The notes: generated by a model not told the origin, from the letters alone. 64,000 nucleotides of DNA from Haloarcula rara (GCF_029338235.1 NZ_CP119785.1:1364001-1428000), one strand, 5' to 3'. Positions 1-9,200 are shown, counted from the stretch's first letter. Made by a program: numbers and translations.

Positions 1-297
1 ACAGGACTCGTAGCCGGTGTGGCAGGCGCCGCCGGACTGCTCGACCAGATACAGCAAGGCGTCGCCGTCGCAGTCGACCCGCACCTCCTGGATTTCCTGA
101 GTGTGCCCGCTCGTTCCCCCTTTCTTCCAGAGTTCGTCGCGGCTGCGCGAGTAGTAGTGGGCGTAGCCGGTCTCACGTGTCTTCTCGAGGGCCTCCTCGG
201 TGACGTACGCGAGCATCAGCACCTCGCCCGAGTCGGCGTCCTGGGCGACAGCGGGGATGTACTCGTTGTCGTCGAAGGCGAGCGTGACGTCAGTCAT
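1..297 (-). CDS. hisI: phosphoribosyl-AMP cyclohydrolase, 3' end outside window
   Basis: HisI hydrolyses phosphoribosyl-AMP in step 3 of histidine biosynthesis, in the cytoplasm. The visible 99 residues start [20 protein letters not shown] and continue with the family core: [24 protein letters not shown], and the zinc-ligand stretches [14 protein letters not shown] and [11 protein letters not shown]. The gene runs off the left edge of the window, so the last Cys-containing stretch is the end of what is visible and only a short tail should be missing. The start is the ATG at 297, which is followed directly by conserved sequence. hisA lies 5 kb away, so the his genes are dispersed here, as is usual in haloarchaea. 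Confidence 0.93.
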   Translation of the reverse strand, partial: MTDVTLAFDDNEYIPAVAQDADSGEVLMLAYVTEEALEKTRETGYAHYYSRSRDELWKKGGTSGHTQEIQEVRVDCDGDALLYLVEQSGGACHTGYESC

Positions 298-355
298 GGT
301 CGGAGGGTCGCCTGTCGCTAGTATAGGTCTTTTGCACGGTCGTCCGACGGCACAG

Positions 356-1375
356 TCACGCGAAGCCAAGCGCCGAGAGCAAGGCATACAGCACGTCGCC
401 GTAGGTAAGCGCCGCGACCAGCCCGACGAACATCGGGACGAGGAAGGGGATGCCCGGCGACACCCACACCTCGTCGGCGTCGGCGAGCAGCTCCAGGCCC
501 TCCCGGAGCGTCTCGGGGTCGGTCCCGTAGGCCGACCCGTCGATGTCGTCGAGGAACCGTTCGGCGCCCCAGGGGTCGGCCGTGCCGGCGGTACCGAACT
601 GGTTGGCAGAGCCCGCAATGGGGACGCCCCCGTCCGTCACGAACGAGCCGTCGCCGGGTGGGTTCGGCTCCTCGGGCAGCGAGTCAGGGTTTCTGTACGT
701 CTCCGGGTCGGCCCGGAGTTCCGCCAGCGAGCCGCCGCGCCACTGGAGGTACATCCGGAGGGCGTCGAGGTCCAGTCCCGCACGCGTAAAGCCGTCGGGC
801 GTCTCCAGCAGGCGGCCGTACTCCTCGGGGACGCGCTCGATGGCCACCGGTTTGCCGAGGAACATCGCCCAGGAGAACCGCCCCCGAACGAGGTTGCTCG
901 CCGCGACGCCGAGCGGGTAGACCACCCCAGCCAGCACGGTGTTCGAGAGGATGGTCAGCGAGAAGACGCCGATGCGCGAGGGCTCCAGCGGGAGCGCCAT
1001 CGAGGTGAGGTAGTAGGTGGGGTACACCGGGAAGAGGCCGGCGATGAGCATGAACGCCTTGGCGTCGGCCCCGCCGAAGCCGCCGATGAGCCAGAACCCG
1101 TACGCCAGCGGTGCGACGAAGCCCAGGCTGATGGCGACGCGGATGAAGAACAGGCGGTCGGGTGTCACCCCGGCCGGCCGGCCGAACGCGCCACCGTTCA
1201 GGACGGCGTAGGTGTCCCAGCACAACAGTACGACGGCCAATGCGGCCAGCGGGACCCACGTCCTGTTGGGGACGCGACGAGTCTCGATGTCGCGGTAGGC
1301 CGCCCAGCCGAAGACGGGGACGGCGAGCAGTCGCAACAGGTCCGGTATCGACCCCTGCACGACTCCCCATCCCAC
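356..1375 (-). CDS. A24-family prepilin/preflagellin peptidase
   Basis: Membrane aspartyl protease that removes the positively charged leader from type IV pilins and archaellins. Family signatures: the first catalytic Asp in [12 protein letters not shown] near the N-terminus, and the second in GGADAKAF, the GxGD-type motif. Several hydrophobic segments follow, and a soluble loop with a Gly/Pro-rich acidic stretch lies between the two halves. The reading frame stays open to an ATG at 1507, but the upstream part is Arg/Pro-rich and unlike the family. I prefer the GTG at 1375, just ahead of the first conserved membrane helix; the GTG at 1360 is also possible. A pilin substrate is encoded at 16427-17029. 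Confidence 0.85.
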   Translation of the reverse strand: MGWGVVQGSIPDLLRLLAVPVFGWAAYRDIETRRVPNRTWVPLAALAVVLLCWDTYAVLNGGAFGRPAGVTPDRLFFIRVAISLGFVAPLAYGFWLIGGFGGADAKAFMLIAGLFPVYPTYYLTSMALPLEPSRIGVFSLTILSNTVLAGVVYPLGVAASNLVRGRFSWAMFLGKPVAIERVPEEYGRLLETPDGFTRAGLDLDALRMYLQWRGGSLAELRADPETYRNPDSLPEEPNPPGDGSFVTDGGVPIAGSANQFGTAGTADPWGAERFLDDIDGSAYGTDPETLREGLELLADADEVWVSPGIPFLVPMFVGLVAALTYGDVLYALLSALGFA

Positions 1376-1656
1376 GTCGACTGTCCTAATGGTTCCGGTC
1401 GGTCCAGTGCTGAAAGCGAGCGCGTCGGGACGGCGAGCATCGCGAGACGGGACAACGGAGCCAGGCCGCGGGATGGGGCCGCGAGAGCGAGAATCGTACA
1501 TTGTCATATATTAACGTTCCCGGTAGATTGATTACCATAGCTTGATGTTGAAAGCTGTATGGGCGGGAGACTGGCACGAATTAAACGGCGAATCGGTGGG
1601 ACCGGCGAGCGGACCAGCAACCACACGAGCGACACGTCGTCCGGGAGGGCGTGAGG

Positions 1657-2391
1657 ATGGGAATCGACAACCCGACACCGACCCAGCAGTACGTCCTCGA
1701 CCTGCTGGACTCCGAGCCGGGGCTGTCGAACGCCGACATCGCCGAGGAGACGGGAACACACACCGCCGTAGTCCGGGACCTCCGGAAGGCAAAACGGGCG
1801 GCCGCGGAAAGCGACGACGACGATGAGAGCCCGGGCACGCTCTCGTCGCGGACGCGAGTGCTCGACGACCTCTCGGGAACGCAGGCGGCCGTACTCCAGC
1901 GGTTGGCGAACGACCCCGACCGGTCGAACGCAGAACTGGCCGAGGCAGTGGGGACCCACACCGCGCTGGTCCGTGACCTGCGCAGCGACGTGCAGGCGGA
2001 AGTGCTCGCCCACACCCTCCGCAATCCGGCGGCGACGAACGCCGAAATCGCCGATGAGCTGGGGACCCTCACCGCCGTCGTCAGAGACGCCCGGAGCGGG
2101 CTCGAGGCGGAGATTCTCGAACGGTCGGTGCGAAACCCCGAGCTGTCCAACGCCGAGCTGGCCGAGGAGCTCGGGGTTCACATCGCCACCGTCAGGGACG
2201 CGAGAGCGACCTACGAAGACGGCATCGAGGACATCGACCTCACGCCGAACGACGACGGGGCGACGACGGAGCCGACGGCCGAGGCACCCTCGGCGACGGC
2301 CGACGGCGCCTCGGGGATGGGGACCGAGACGATTGTCGCGGTGCTGGTGGGCGTGTTGTTGCTGGTCGCGGTCGTCCTGCTGCTGGTGTGA
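1657..2391 (+). CDS. tandem helix-turn-helix protein with C-terminal membrane anchor
   Basis: A 244-residue protein I cannot assign to a named family. It carries four copies of a helix-turn-helix-like unit, each with a core of the form NAELAEELGTHTAVVRDLR, beginning near residues 25, 91, 128 and 165. The last three follow a strict 37-residue period; a Ser/Asp-rich linker separates the first from the second. A Thr/Ala/Pro-rich stretch follows, then a single hydrophobic segment (about residues 220-244) ends the protein. The expected topology is cytoplasmic DNA-binding-like repeats tethered to the membrane. The start is the ATG at 1657, preceded by a GA-rich ribosome-binding stretch; a GTG two codons upstream is the alternative. 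It could be a membrane-bound regulator or a structural repeat protein. Confidence 0.75.
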   Translation: MGIDNPTPTQQYVLDLLDSEPGLSNADIAEETGTHTAVVRDLRKAKRAAAESDDDDESPGTLSSRTRVLDDLSGTQAAVLQRLANDPDRSNAELAEAVGTHTALVRDLRSDVQAEVLAHTLRNPAATNAEIADELGTLTAVVRDARSGLEAEILERSVRNPELSNAELAEELGVHIATVRDARATYEDGIEDIDLTPNDDGATTEPTAEAPSATADGASGMGTETIVAVLVGVLLLVAVVLLLV

Positions 2392-2475
2392 GGGGCCCAG
2401 CAGCTATCCAGTCTGAGAAGCCAGGGACGGATATCCCCGGAAAACCGTGCGTTCAGCGAACGCACGTGTCGGTGA

Positions 2476-2865
2476 TTATATGACGCGGTTCTGCAGGTAG
2501 TCGAGGTGCTTGGCGTTGTAGACGATCTTGACCTCGTCGGCGTCGGGACTGCCGATACAGGTCAGTCGGACGTTCTTTTCTTCGACTTCCTCGTCGCTGA
2601 GAATCTGCTGCATGTCCATGTCGATCTCGCCTTCGAGGACGATGGCGGCACAGTTCGCACAGGCGCCGGCGCGACAGGAGAAGGGCCAGTCGTAGCCCTG
2701 GGCCTCCGCCGCTTCGAGGATATATTCGCCCTCGTTGACTTCGACGGTTCCGTGGTCCTCGTCGTCGAGGTCCAGGTCGCCCGCCTCAGCGAAGACGTCG
2801 TCGTCGTACATGTCCCAGCCGTTGTGGTCCACTACTTCGTAGTTTAGGTACTCTACCGTGGGCAT
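2476..2865 (-). CDS. halophilic 2Fe-2S ferredoxin
   Basis: Plant-type [2Fe-2S] ferredoxin of 129 residues, an electron carrier for oxoacid oxidoreductases and possibly for the ferredoxin-dependent nitrite reductase at 38218. The cluster ligands are CRAGACANC (three Cys) and the fourth Cys in LTCIGS. The acidic N-terminal extension with [20 protein letters not shown] is the haloarchaeal hyperacidic insertion that gives salt stability. Two ATGs are adjacent; I take the second ([10 protein letters not shown]), which matches the known haloarchaeal N-terminus. The gene is alone, and the downstream neighbours face other ways. Confidence 0.95.
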   Translation of the reverse strand: MPTVEYLNYEVVDHNGWDMYDDDVFAEAGDLDLDDEDHGTVEVNEGEYILEAAEAQGYDWPFSCRAGACANCAAIVLEGEIDMDMQQILSDEEVEEKNVRLTCIGSPDADEVKIVYNAKHLDYLQNRVI

Positions 2866-2946
2866 CATAGCCGGGTTCGAACCCCGTCCTGTTAGACTTT
2901 GCCCTTCGAACAGCCCGGATGTACGATTATGATAGACGCAGCGTCC

Positions 2947-4152
2947 TCAAAACACTGGAAGAAACCGAAAGACCAGATACGCGGCGACAGTCGCGATGGA
3001 GGGAACGACGTTCTGGAGGAAGATGACGCGGGCCGTCGTCGCCGGTTCGAACAGGTCCGAGGCCTTCGGGAGGTCCTCGCGGGACTCCTCGCCGATTGGC
3101 TCGGTATCCTTCGGCTCGGGCGTCCCTTTCTTCCCGCCGACGGTCGGGGCGTCGTCGGCGTCGGCGGTCAGCGCCCCGACCGAGACGTCGGGCGCCTCGC
3201 GCTTGGTCACCGTATCCGAGAGGCGGGTCATCCGTGTCGCCCGACCCCACCCCAGCCCGACGATGCTCATCGTGGCGATGATGACGAAGCTGGCGGGGAT
3301 ACCGAGCGCAGAGAGGAAGGTGACGATAGTGGAGGCGACCGTGGCGACGACGATTGCGGCCACCAGCGGGAGGTCGGTGAGATCGTTGCCGACGGTGTCC
3401 ATCGTCCGCCGAGCGATAGTAAAGGCCCCCAGCCCGATGGCGGCCCCGCCCAGCACGATAGCCGGGTAGAGGTCCAGCGAGCCGTTGCCGACAAGCGGCG
3501 CGACGGCGTTAGCGACGTTCGACGCCCCCGCCGAAAAGCCCATGTAACAGCCGATACCGATGACGACGGTCGTCCCGACGAACTCGCGGCGGGTCGTGTT
3601 CTCGCCCAGCGAGGGGCGGGGAATCACTCCCGAACGGTCGTACGTCAGCAGGGCGCCCTCGCTCTGGGAGACGGCGAACCACGCGACCAGTTTGGGATAG
3701 AAGTACCGCCCGATGACGCCGCTGACCCAGAACGCGAGGATGGGTGAGACGAGCCACCAGACGACGATTTCGAGCATCAGGCCGGCGTTGAGCGTCCCTT
3801 TCGCGAGTCCCAGCCCGGCGATGGCTCCCACTGCGGTCATCGACGTCGAGGCGGGGACGCCGACGACGTTCGAGAGGAACAGCGCGACGCCGATGAAAAA
3901 CAGCACGACGATGCTGATAAGCGGCGAGAACTGCGTGGCCACGAGATTGCTCCCGAGGTTCTCGACGACGGCGGGGCCCACGATGAGCCCGCCGGCCATC
4001 GCGAACACTGTCATCAGCGCCGCCGCCGAGAATTTCGTGAGGGTGTTCGACCCGACGGCCGGGCCGAACGCCACCCCTGTCGAGGAGCCCCCGATGTTGA
4101 AACCGACGAAGATAGCGACGACAACGCCGAGCGCGAAGAGAACCTCGACCAT
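2947..4152 (-). CDS. PiT-family inorganic phosphate transporter
   Basis: 401-residue integral membrane protein of the PiT (Pho-4) family, predicted to import inorganic phosphate with a cation. The N-terminal half has the family repeat GFNIGGSSTGVAFGPAVGS, and the second half has the partner repeat GFSAGASNVANAVAPLVG near residue 208. About ten hydrophobic helices are visible. A hydrophilic loop containing GGKKGTPEPKDTEPIGEE lies before the last helix. The start is the ATG at 4152, immediately ahead of the first helix. A second, diverged PiT protein is encoded at 56828-58027, so this organism has at least two. Confidence 0.9.
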   Translation of the reverse strand: MVEVLFALGVVVAIFVGFNIGGSSTGVAFGPAVGSNTLTKFSAAALMTVFAMAGGLIVGPAVVENLGSNLVATQFSPLISIVVLFFIGVALFLSNVVGVPASTSMTAVGAIAGLGLAKGTLNAGLMLEIVVWWLVSPILAFWVSGVIGRYFYPKLVAWFAVSQSEGALLTYDRSGVIPRPSLGENTTRREFVGTTVVIGIGCYMGFSAGASNVANAVAPLVGNGSLDLYPAIVLGGAAIGLGAFTIARRTMDTVGNDLTDLPLVAAIVVATVASTIVTFLSALGIPASFVIIATMSIVGLGWGRATRMTRLSDTVTKREAPDVSVGALTADADDAPTVGGKKGTPEPKDTEPIGEESREDLPKASDLFEPATTARVIFLQNVVPSIATVAAYLVFRFLPVF

Positions 4153-4230
4153 ACTGGGCGGTGGCCGTGACGCCGTTAAAGATTACCGACCGCGCGGCCC
4201 CCTTGTGGCGAGTGAGCAGTCCACAGACAG

Positions 4231-5058
4231 TTACGACTCGTCGTCACTGTCCGTCTCTGCCAGCCGCTCGCGCTTCTCGGCGGCGGTCTCCTCGACCTCG
4301 CTCGCGGTCTCCTTTGCCGCCTCGACCTCGTCGGTGACGGATTCGGCCGTTTGCTTCGCGTCGCTGGTCTTGTCCTTGACCTCGCTCGTCTTGTCTTTTA
4401 CTTCGGCCGTCCTGTCCTTGACCTCGGTCGTCTTGTCCCTGGCCTCGGTCGTCGTGTCCTTGGCCTCGCTTGTCTTGTCCCTGGCCTCGGTAACCGTCTC
4501 GACGGCGTCGTCGTCACCGGTCTGTGCCGCGGTCTGTTCGACCTCTTCGGCGGACTTCTCGACGTCCTTGGCCGACCGTTCGACGTCCTCGGCGGAGCGC
4601 TCGACCTCTTCGGCGGTCTGTTCGACCTCCTCGACAGTCTGTTCGACGTCCTCGGCGGCCTCGTCGACGGTCTCGACGGCCGTCTCGACCTCGTCGGCGG
4701 TCGACTCCAGCTCCTCGGCGGTCTGTTCGAGCTGTTCGGCGGCCTCCTCGAGTTCGGCGGCCTTGGTCGCGACGTCCTCGTTCGACCGTTCGAGCACGTC
4801 CGCCATCACGAGGAACTGCAGGATGCCGACGACGACGTACGCCGAGATGGCGACGCTCGCGGCGGTCGTGATTACCGACGCGGTGGTCGCAGCGACCGGA
4901 ACGATGCCGAGGGCGACGGCCCCCCAGGCGAGTGCCAGCCCGATGGCGACGACGGTGACGGCCTGTTCGAACAGCCGGTACTTCTTCTCGTGTGGACCGA
5001 ACATCACGGCTTCCAACCGGCGAGCGAGCGGGGTGAGAATCAGGATTCCAGCGGACAT
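4231..5058 (-). CDS. membrane protein with long heptad-repeat coiled coil
   Basis: 275-residue protein of unknown function. Two hydrophobic segments (about residues 30-52 and 58-86) are followed by about 180 residues of nearly pure 7-residue repeats. The first block is built from units such as EEVEQTA, EDVERSA and KDVEKSA, the second from DKTSEAK, DKTTEVK and DKTSEVK. The repeats are also visible in the DNA as a 21-bp period over about 4370-4740. The tail is charged (AEKRERLAETDSDDES). Such a domain should form a long coiled coil or amphipathic helix on the cytoplasmic or outer face, like apolipoprotein- or LEA-type repeats. The start is the ATG at 5058, where the sequence first looks like a membrane protein. 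Confidence 0.8.
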   Translation of the reverse strand: MSAGILILTPLARRLEAVMFGPHEKKYRLFEQAVTVVAIGLALAWGAVALGIVPVAATTASVITTAASVAISAYVVVGILQFLVMADVLERSNEDVATKAAELEEAAEQLEQTAEELESTADEVETAVETVDEAAEDVEQTVEEVEQTAEEVERSAEDVERSAKDVEKSAEEVEQTAAQTGDDDAVETVTEARDKTSEAKDTTTEARDKTTEVKDRTAEVKDKTSEVKDKTSDAKQTAESVTDEVEAAKETASEVEETAAEKRERLAETDSDDES

Positions 5059-5178
5059 GGTAGGGAATTCCTCTCGGGCCGGATAAGGGTGTGGGCTGGG
5101 CTGCCGGTCGAATGTGCGTGGCGAGACGGCCCCGCCGGGACCGACACCCTTTCGACGGGTCCCGCCCCACTGCCGGTC

Positions 5179-5913
5179 ATGTTCCCGACGTTCGAGGTCG
5201 TTCCCGCGGTCGACATGCAGGACGGACAGGTGGTCCAGCTCGTCGGTGGCGAGCGCGGCACCGAGAAGACCTACGGCGACCCCGTCGTAGCGGCCAAGCG
5301 GTGGGTCGAGGCCGGGGCCCGGACGCTGCACCTGGTCGACCTCGACGGCGCCTTCGAGGGCGAACGCGAGAACGCCGACGCCATCGACGCGGTTCTCGAG
5401 GCGGTCGACGACGACGTCGACGTGCAACTCGGCGGGGGCATCCGCACCGCGGAGGACGCCATCTCCCTGCTAGAGCGGGGCGTCGACCGCGTTATTCTGG
5501 GGACCGCAGCCGTCGAGAACCCCGATATCGTCGCCGAGATAAGTGACGAGTACGCCGACAGCGTCCTCGTCAGCCTCGACGCGAAAGACGGCGAGGTCGT
5601 CGTCTCCGGCTGGACCGAAGGCACGGGGCTGGACCCGGCCGAGGCCGCACAGCGCTACGCCGACCTGGGCGCCGCGGGAATTCTGTTCACCGACGTCGAC
5701 GTCGAGGGCCAGCTGGAGGGGGTGCGGACCGACCCCGTCGCGCGGCTGGTCGACGCCGTCGACATCCCCGTTATCGCCAGCGGCGGCGTCGCGACCGTCG
5801 AAGACGTGCTGGCGCTGGCGGAGGCGGGCGCGGCGGCCGTCGTCGTCGGCAGCGCGCTGTACGAGGGCGAGTTCACACTGGAAGCGGCACAGAACGCCGT
5901 CGACGAGCGGTAG
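5179..5913 (+). CDS. hisA: ProFAR isomerase of histidine biosynthesis
   Basis: 244-residue (beta/alpha)8-barrel enzyme that isomerises ProFAR to PRFAR, step 4 of histidine biosynthesis. Characteristic segments: PAVDMQDGQVVQLVGGE with the first catalytic Asp, LHLVDLDGAF, QLGGGIRTAEDA, the second catalytic Asp in ILFTDVDVEGQ, and two phosphate-binding Gly-rich ends, GGGIR and IASGGVATVED. The ATG at 5179 is preceded by TGCCGGTC; sequence further upstream in the frame is not conserved. It diverges from the coiled-coil gene across 120 bases and its stop lies 4 bases from the end of the TrmB gene. Confidence 0.95.
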   Translation: MFPTFEVVPAVDMQDGQVVQLVGGERGTEKTYGDPVVAAKRWVEAGARTLHLVDLDGAFEGERENADAIDAVLEAVDDDVDVQLGGGIRTAEDAISLLERGVDRVILGTAAVENPDIVAEISDEYADSVLVSLDAKDGEVVVSGWTEGTGLDPAEAAQRYADLGAAGILFTDVDVEGQLEGVRTDPVARLVDAVDIPVIASGGVATVEDVLALAEAGAAAVVVGSALYEGEFTLEAAQNAVDER

Positions 5914-5917
5914 CCGG

Positions 5918-6982
5918 CTATCCCTTGTACAGCGTGACCGACTGCGCGCCGTACCCCTCGTAGAACGGGCCGATACCGCCGCCGGGGTTGCCCGCGGCGA
6001 CGCGGCCGTCGGGCGTCTCGAAGACGAGGCTGTTCTCCATCGGGAAGTCGTTCGTGGGGTCGCCGACGAGGTTCTGTCGCACCGCGACGACGGGGACCCG
6101 CTCGTAGCGTCGGTCCCCGTCCGCGTCGAGGGTCGCCAGTGTCACGTCGGCGAGCAGCTCCCGACCGGCGGCCCGGTGGAGCGCGGCGTTGGTCGCGGCG
6201 GTCCGGAGGTGGTCGTACGTCGCCGGGAGCTCGTCCGGGTCGGTGACGTAGCGGTCCTCGCCCATCGGCCAGAAGTTGGCCACGGCGTTGCCGAAGAAGC
6301 CGCCGGCGACCTCCCGCTGGGCGAACGAGAGGGCGTACTCGCGGCCGTGCCGACCGGCGAGGATGCCGTGGGCGCCGAGGACGCCGGTCGTCTCGTCGAC
6401 GACGACGGTGACCGGCGGCGTGGCGTCCCAGGTGCGAACCACGTCCGCACAGGCCGCCCAGTCGGGCTCCGTCTCCGAGGACAGCGGCGAGACGGCGAGC
6501 AGGTAGACGAAGACGCCGCGGTCCCGGGCGGCGACGAGCGCCGCTTCGAGGTTCGCGAGTTCCGATTCGGGGAGGACGAGAAACGCCTCGCGCTGGGCGT
6601 CGGCCAGATACCGCCGGATGCGCTTGCGGACCGTCGCGCGGGAGTGGACGACCTCGACCGCGGCGCCGTCGTCGTCCGGCGCGGTGTACAGCGATTCGAC
6701 GCTCTCCCGGAGGTCGTCCAGCCGCTCGGTGAACGACCCCAGCGCCTCGTCGGGCGGGCGCGCCCGGATGACGGTCGGGCTGGCTGTCTCGTCGATGGTG
6801 ACCATCTCCCGGTCGGCGAGCCCCTCGGCGAGTTCGTAGACGTACCCCTGTGAGACGTCGGCCGCCCGCGAGACCTCGCCGGTAGTCGCCGCGCCGGACC
6901 GGAGAACGGCCAGATAGGCGTCGACTTCCTTCGCCGAGAGGCCGAAGGCACCGAGATGGTCTCGCACTGTGTCCGCAGACAT
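5918..6982 (-). CDS. TrmB-family transcriptional regulator
   Basis: 354-residue regulator. Residues 1-70 form a winged helix (LGLSAKEVDAYLAVLRSGAATTGEVSRAADVSQGYVYELAEGL-like order, with the recognition helix around SQGYVYEL). A coiled linker follows, then a C-terminal ligand-binding region of the TrmB type (VEVVHSRATVRKRIRRYLAD, then AREFLVLPESEL-like phospholipase D-fold sequence). In haloarchaea such proteins sense sugars or metabolites and bind near promoters. The start is the ATG at 6982 (MSADTVRDHL). The gene faces away from an MFS transporter across a 60-base gap, a common arrangement for a regulator and its target. The ligand is unknown. Confidence 0.85.
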   Translation of the reverse strand: MSADTVRDHLGAFGLSAKEVDAYLAVLRSGAATTGEVSRAADVSQGYVYELAEGLADREMVTIDETASPTVIRARPPDEALGSFTERLDDLRESVESLYTAPDDDGAAVEVVHSRATVRKRIRRYLADAQREAFLVLPESELANLEAALVAARDRGVFVYLLAVSPLSSETEPDWAACADVVRTWDATPPVTVVVDETTGVLGAHGILAGRHGREYALSFAQREVAGGFFGNAVANFWPMGEDRYVTDPDELPATYDHLRTAATNAALHRAAGRELLADVTLATLDADGDRRYERVPVVAVRQNLVGDPTNDFPMENSLVFETPDGRVAAGNPGGGIGPFYEGYGAQSVTLYKG

Positions 6983-7042
6983 GGCCGAGTATTGTGATAG
7001 AATATACAAAATATTTTTCCCTCCCTGCGGAGAGAGTCACGT
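6983..7042. promoter_or_regulatory. shared promoter region of trmB-like and MFS genes
   Basis: Sixty bases separate two divergent start codons. The AT-rich core contains AATATACAAAATATTTTT, which offers TATA-like boxes on both strands, so both transcripts would have very short leaders. A TrmB protein bound here could control both genes. No conserved TrmB operator could be confirmed by eye. Confidence 0.5.
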
Positions 7043-8245
7043 ATGAGCGAGGCGGCCGCCACGCAGGCACCGGACACGGAGGCAGACGGCGAGCCCGACC
7101 GGTCGGGCCGGCGCTGGTGGACGGTCGCCGTCTTCGCGTACATCACGCTGGAGGGCGCCGGGCTGCAGATGCGCGGCGCTGTCATCCCGGCGCTCCGGCG
7201 GACCTTCGACGTGCCCGAGTGGCAGCTGGGGCTGGTCGCACCTGCAGGGACCGTCGGCTACGTGCTGGCCGTGGTCGTCGTCGGCGCCGTGGCGGGCCGT
7301 CTCGACACCAGACGGCTCCTGCTGGTCGGTATCGTCGGCACCGGCGCCGGCATCCTGGTGATGGGCGTCGCGCCCTCCTTCGGGCTCTTTCTGGCGGCGC
7401 TGCTGGGCCGCGGGCTCTTTACTGGCGTCGGCCGGGGGACCGACCGGCCGCTGCTCTCGCATCTCTACCCCCGCCAGCGCGGCCGAATCTTCGGCTTCTA
7501 CGATATGATGTGGGCCGTCGGCGCGACGGCTGGCCCGCTCCTCGTCGCGGCCGCCGTCGCCGCCGGGAACTGGCGACTGGCCTACTACGCGCTCGCGCTG
7601 GCCTTCGTCCCGGTCGTGGCGCTCGCCCTCCGGCTGCCGACGCCAGATATCGACGGCGGCGACGACCCGCTCGACCGGGCCGAGCTGCGTCGCATCACCC
7701 GCCAGCCGGCGGTCCTGACGATGGCGGTCGCGCTCTTTTGCTCGACGGGCTTCGAGGGCGGGCTGTTCACGTGGGTGACCACCTACGCGCAGGGACGGCT
7801 GCCCAGCTCGCTCGCGACGGCGTCGCTGTCGGTCATGCTCGCGGCCTACATCCCCGGCCGCTTTGCCTCGGGCTGGCTCTCCGAACGGCTCGGCTACGTC
7901 CGCCTGGCCGTCGGACTGGTCGGGCTGACGATTCCGGCCTTCGTCTATACGTTCTTCCTCGCGGAGGGGTACGGCCTGCTGGTCGGCCTCTTCACCATCG
8001 GGCTGGCGCTCTCGGGGATGTATCCGACGCTGCTTGCCTACGCCACCGAGGCGGTCCCCGAACACAGCGCGCCGGTCAACGCGACCGCCGCCGTCACGAG
8101 CGCCGCCGGCATCGCCGTCGTCCCCGCCGCGATGGGCTTTGTGATCAGCGACACGGGCGTCGCCGGGGCGATGCAGCTGCTCGCGCTCCCACTCGCCCTG
8201 CTCGCCGTGGTCCTGTCGTACGCGCTGTACCGGGCCGCCCGGTGA
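7043..8245 (+). CDS. MFS transporter, paired with a TrmB regulator
   Basis: 400-residue major facilitator with about 12 hydrophobic helices in two halves joined by a charged loop (PTPDIDGGDDPLDRAELRR). The family loop between helices 2 and 3 reads GRLDTRRLLLVG. RGTDRPLLSHLYPRQRGRIFG follows helix 4, and the second-half equivalent is SGWLSERLGYVRLAVG. A 30-residue acidic N-terminal tail precedes helix 1. The substrate cannot be read from sequence; the divergent TrmB regulator hints at a sugar or other small metabolite. The ATG at 7043 lies 60 bases from the divergent gene. Confidence 0.85.
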   Translation: MSEAAATQAPDTEADGEPDRSGRRWWTVAVFAYITLEGAGLQMRGAVIPALRRTFDVPEWQLGLVAPAGTVGYVLAVVVVGAVAGRLDTRRLLLVGIVGTGAGILVMGVAPSFGLFLAALLGRGLFTGVGRGTDRPLLSHLYPRQRGRIFGFYDMMWAVGATAGPLLVAAAVAAGNWRLAYYALALAFVPVVALALRLPTPDIDGGDDPLDRAELRRITRQPAVLTMAVALFCSTGFEGGLFTWVTTYAQGRLPSSLATASLSVMLAAYIPGRFASGWLSERLGYVRLAVGLVGLTIPAFVYTFFLAEGYGLLVGLFTIGLALSGMYPTLLAYATEAVPEHSAPVNATAAVTSAAGIAVVPAAMGFVISDTGVAGAMQLLALPLALLAVVLSYALYRAAR

Positions 8246-8321
8246 GATGCTGTGGGTTCGTCAGCCGACGGGCAGCCGGTGACAAGCCATTTAGACGTGT
8301 TTGCCATAGTCACACGTATAG

Positions 8322-9200
8322 ATGTACGACGACGTTCTGCTTCCGTTCGACGGGAGTGATGGGGCAGCGGCGGCACTGCACCACGCCGCCGAAATCGCTC
8401 ACTGGGCCGATGCGACGATTCATCTCCTGTTCGTCGCGGATACGACACGAGAGAGCGTCACTGTCGTGGAAACGGAGGTCGTCGACGCCCTCGTCCAGGA
8501 GGGCGAGGACGTGCTCGAGGACGCGGCGGAGACGCTGCGCACGCTCGGTGCGGACCACGATACTGACGTCGTCCAGGGGAATCCGGCGTCGACAATAGTC
8601 GAGTACGCCGAGCGATACGACCACGACCTGATCGTGATGCCGACACACGGTCGGACGGGGATATCACGATACCTCCTCGGGAGCGTCACCGAGAAGGTCG
8701 TCCGCCTGGCGTCTGTCCCGGTGCTCTCGGCCCGGATGCAGCCCGACGAGCAGCTGGCGTTCCCCTACGAGGATATTCTGATACCCACGGATGGGAGTGT
8801 CAGTGCCGCACACGCCGCGGCGTACGGGGTCTCCCTTGCAGCGGCGCTCGATGCGACCGTACACGTGGTATCCGTCGCCGAGAAGCGGTCGCTCGGTGTG
8901 GACGTTCGTTCGACGGTCTCTGACGAGGGACGTGAGCAGGCGGCGACCGAGGCCGTCGAGGCTGTCGCGTCCGAGGCAGCGACACAGGGGGTTACGGACA
9001 CTGTCAGCCACATCGAACACGGGACACCGCTTTCGAAGATACTCGATACTATCGACTCGGCGGACATCGACGCCGTCGTGATGGGAACGACGGGAAAGCG
9101 CGGGACCGAGCGAATCCTGCTTGGCGGCGTCACGGAAAAGACCGTCCGCGCTGCGCCAGTTCCCGTCATCACAGTGAGAGACGGCGAAAACTCGAACTAA
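8322..9200 (+). CDS. universal stress protein with two UspA domains
   Basis: 292 residues made of two UspA domains (about 1-140 and 148-285). Each has the nucleotide-binding signature: first PTHGRTGISRYLLGSVTEKV, second GTTGKRGTERILLGGVTEK, both of the G-2x-G-9x-G(S/T) type that binds ATP. Domain starts are also parallel: VLLPFDGSDGA and ILIPTDGSVSA. Tandem Usp proteins are cytoplasmic stress proteins of poorly known mechanism. Its TAA stop overlaps the stop of the convergent DUF123 gene. Confidence 0.93.
   Translation: MYDDVLLPFDGSDGAAAALHHAAEIAHWADATIHLLFVADTTRESVTVVETEVVDALVQEGEDVLEDAAETLRTLGADHDTDVVQGNPASTIVEYAERYDHDLIVMPTHGRTGISRYLLGSVTEKVVRLASVPVLSARMQPDEQLAFPYEDILIPTDGSVSAAHAAAYGVSLAAALDATVHVVSVAEKRSLGVDVRSTVSDEGREQAATEAVEAVASEAATQGVTDTVSHIEHGTPLSKILDTIDSADIDAVVMGTTGKRGTERILLGGVTEKTVRAAPVPVITVRDGENSN

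Noticed and set aside
200..1531. 443-codon open frame on the plus strand
   Set aside because: It runs antisense to the prepilin peptidase, has Arg/Gly/Asp-biased composition and no family resemblance; it is a GC-rich shadow frame.
2868..2900. GGGTTCGAACCCC resembles a tRNA T-arm
   Set aside because: No acceptor, D-arm or anticodon stem could be folded on either strand around it, and it lies directly upstream of the ferredoxin start.
4370..4740. Regular 21-base repeats as a CRISPR-like array
   Set aside because: They are in frame, encode heptads and have no unique spacers.
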